Assembly (NCBI GenBank): GCA_030683195.1
Contig: JAUXQA010000209.1
Location: 1-12,473, forward strand
Origin: Rhodoferax sp.
GTDB taxonomy: Bacteria > Pseudomonadota > Gammaproteobacteria > Burkholderiales > Burkholderiaceae_C
Direction of reading: 5' to 3'
DNA length: 12,473 nt
Below are positions 11,886 through 12,473 of this stretch, piece after piece; the first letter of the stretch is position 1, and every line of letters starts with the position of its first letter. The notes beneath the pieces were generated by a model, which saw nothing but the letters and a program-made list of their open reading frames with translations, ran no database searches and had not been told where the DNA came from. A program made the position numbers and the translations under genes.

Positions 11886-12473
11886 TCAGGCGGTCTTGCG
11901 CGGTGGCACCACTGCAGCGTGGCTTGAGAAATGGTCCATGGCCGCCTGCACGCCCGACCCCGCCAGCTTGACGCCCGCGAGCTTCAGGCCCATCTCGCAG
12001 CCTGACAGGGCAGCCATCAGTGTCAGGTCATTGCAGTCACCCAAATGCCCGATGCGGAACATGCGGCCCTTGATCTTGCCCAGGCCGGTGCCCAGGGAGC
12101 AGTCAAACCGCTCATAAATGATTTTGCGCACGGCGTCCGCATCCACGCCCTCGGGCATCATCACGCCCGTCAACACCGGGGAATACACCGCCGGGTCCGC
12201 ACACTGAATGGGCAGGCCCCAGGCTTGCACGGCAGCGCGCACGCCGAGCGCCCAGCGCTGGTGACGGGCAAACACGGCGTCCAGCCCATGCTCCAGGAGC
12301 ATGTCGCAGGCCTCGCTCAAGGCATAAAGCAGGTTGGTGTTGGGCGTGGAGGGCCAGTAGCCGGTTTTGTTCATCTCAATGATCTCGCCCCAGGCCCAGA
12401 ACGACTTGGGCAGGGTGGCTTTTTTGCTGGCTTCAAGAGCTTTGGCAGAGACAGCATTGAAGCTGATGCCGGG
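11886..12473 (-). CDS. alanine/serine-glyoxylate aminotransferase family protein (class V), partial
   Basis: The C-terminal 195 codons of a PLP-dependent class V aminotransferase; the N-terminal half, including the PLP-binding lysine, lies beyond the right edge. The frame stays open to the edge, beginning with PGISFNAVSAKALEASKK, the stretch that follows the Lys motif in alanine-glyoxylate and serine-glyoxylate aminotransferases. Further landmarks are GYWPSTPNTNLLYAL (substrate-binding region), YSPVLTGVMMPEGVDAD, ERFDCSLGTGLGKIKGRMFRIGHLGDCN, and a C-terminal helix. The FRIGHLGD segment is highly characteristic of this subfamily. The enzyme would use glyoxylate as amino acceptor with alanine or serine as donor; the exact donor cannot be told from this half. 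First visible gene of a minus-strand unit with the Bug receptor. Confidence 0.92.
   Translation of the reverse strand, partial: PGISFNAVSAKALEASKKATLPKSFWAWGEIIEMNKTGYWPSTPNTNLLYALSEACDMLLEHGLDAVFARHQRWALGVRAAVQAWGLPIQCADPAVYSPVLTGVMMPEGVDADAVRKIIYERFDCSLGTGLGKIKGRMFRIGHLGDCNDLTLMAALSGCEMGLKLAGVKLAGSGVQAAMDHFSSHAAVVPPRKTA

Overview
The window looks like a chromosomal segment of a betaproteobacterium, most likely Comamonadaceae (Rhodoferax/Polaromonas-like). This rests on high GC, a Bug-type (TctC family) solute receptor beside a class V aminotransferase, and a DUF6502/DUF5666 gene pair. Taxonomy is inferred from gene content only. No rRNA, tRNA, CRISPR array or transposase was seen.

Layout. 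(1) Positions 1-1734, minus strand: the AmmeMemoRadiSam operon amrB-amrA-amrS (Memo-like protein, AMMECR1-domain protein, radical SAM enzyme), with overlapping genes; amrS runs off the left edge. (2) Positions about 1790-6982: a compact lipid A remodelling module. It holds a phosphoethanolamine-lipid A transferase (eptA, MCR/PmrC family) and diacylglycerol kinase (dgkA) on the plus strand, a sensor kinase and OmpR-family regulator (PmrB/PmrA- or QseC/QseB-like) convergent on the minus strand, and a PAP2 phosphatase on the plus strand, divergent from the regulator. The chemistry fits together: EptA moves phosphoethanolamine from phosphatidylethanolamine to lipid A and leaves diacylglycerol, DgkA recycles that diacylglycerol to phosphatidate, and PAP2 enzymes act on lipid phosphates. 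(3) Positions 6983-7607: no intact gene. It holds a 5'-terminal fragment of a second amrB, a GC-rich hairpin and two striking palindromes. (4) Positions 7608-10845, plus strand: an unrecognised Gly/His-rich protein with an internal two-fold repeat, a DUF6502 protein, and a DUF5666 lipoprotein with about seven beta-type repeats. (5) Positions 10880-12473, minus strand: a Bug-family periplasmic receptor downstream of an alanine/serine-glyoxylate aminotransferase cut by the right edge.

The most notable signals are two. First, eptA and the PAP2 gene share the same promoter architecture: three YTTAAK-like half-sites at 11-bp intervals, a -10-like hexamer 10 bp further on, and the ATG with 23 bp between it and the last half-site. 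This resembles a PmrA box driving (near-)leaderless mRNAs and ties both genes to the local two-component system. Second, the whole lipid A module is bracketed by direct repeats of the amrB 5' region (complete gene on the left, truncated copy on the right, 65 of 93 residues identical). This suggests the module arrived, or was rearranged, by recombination at amrB.
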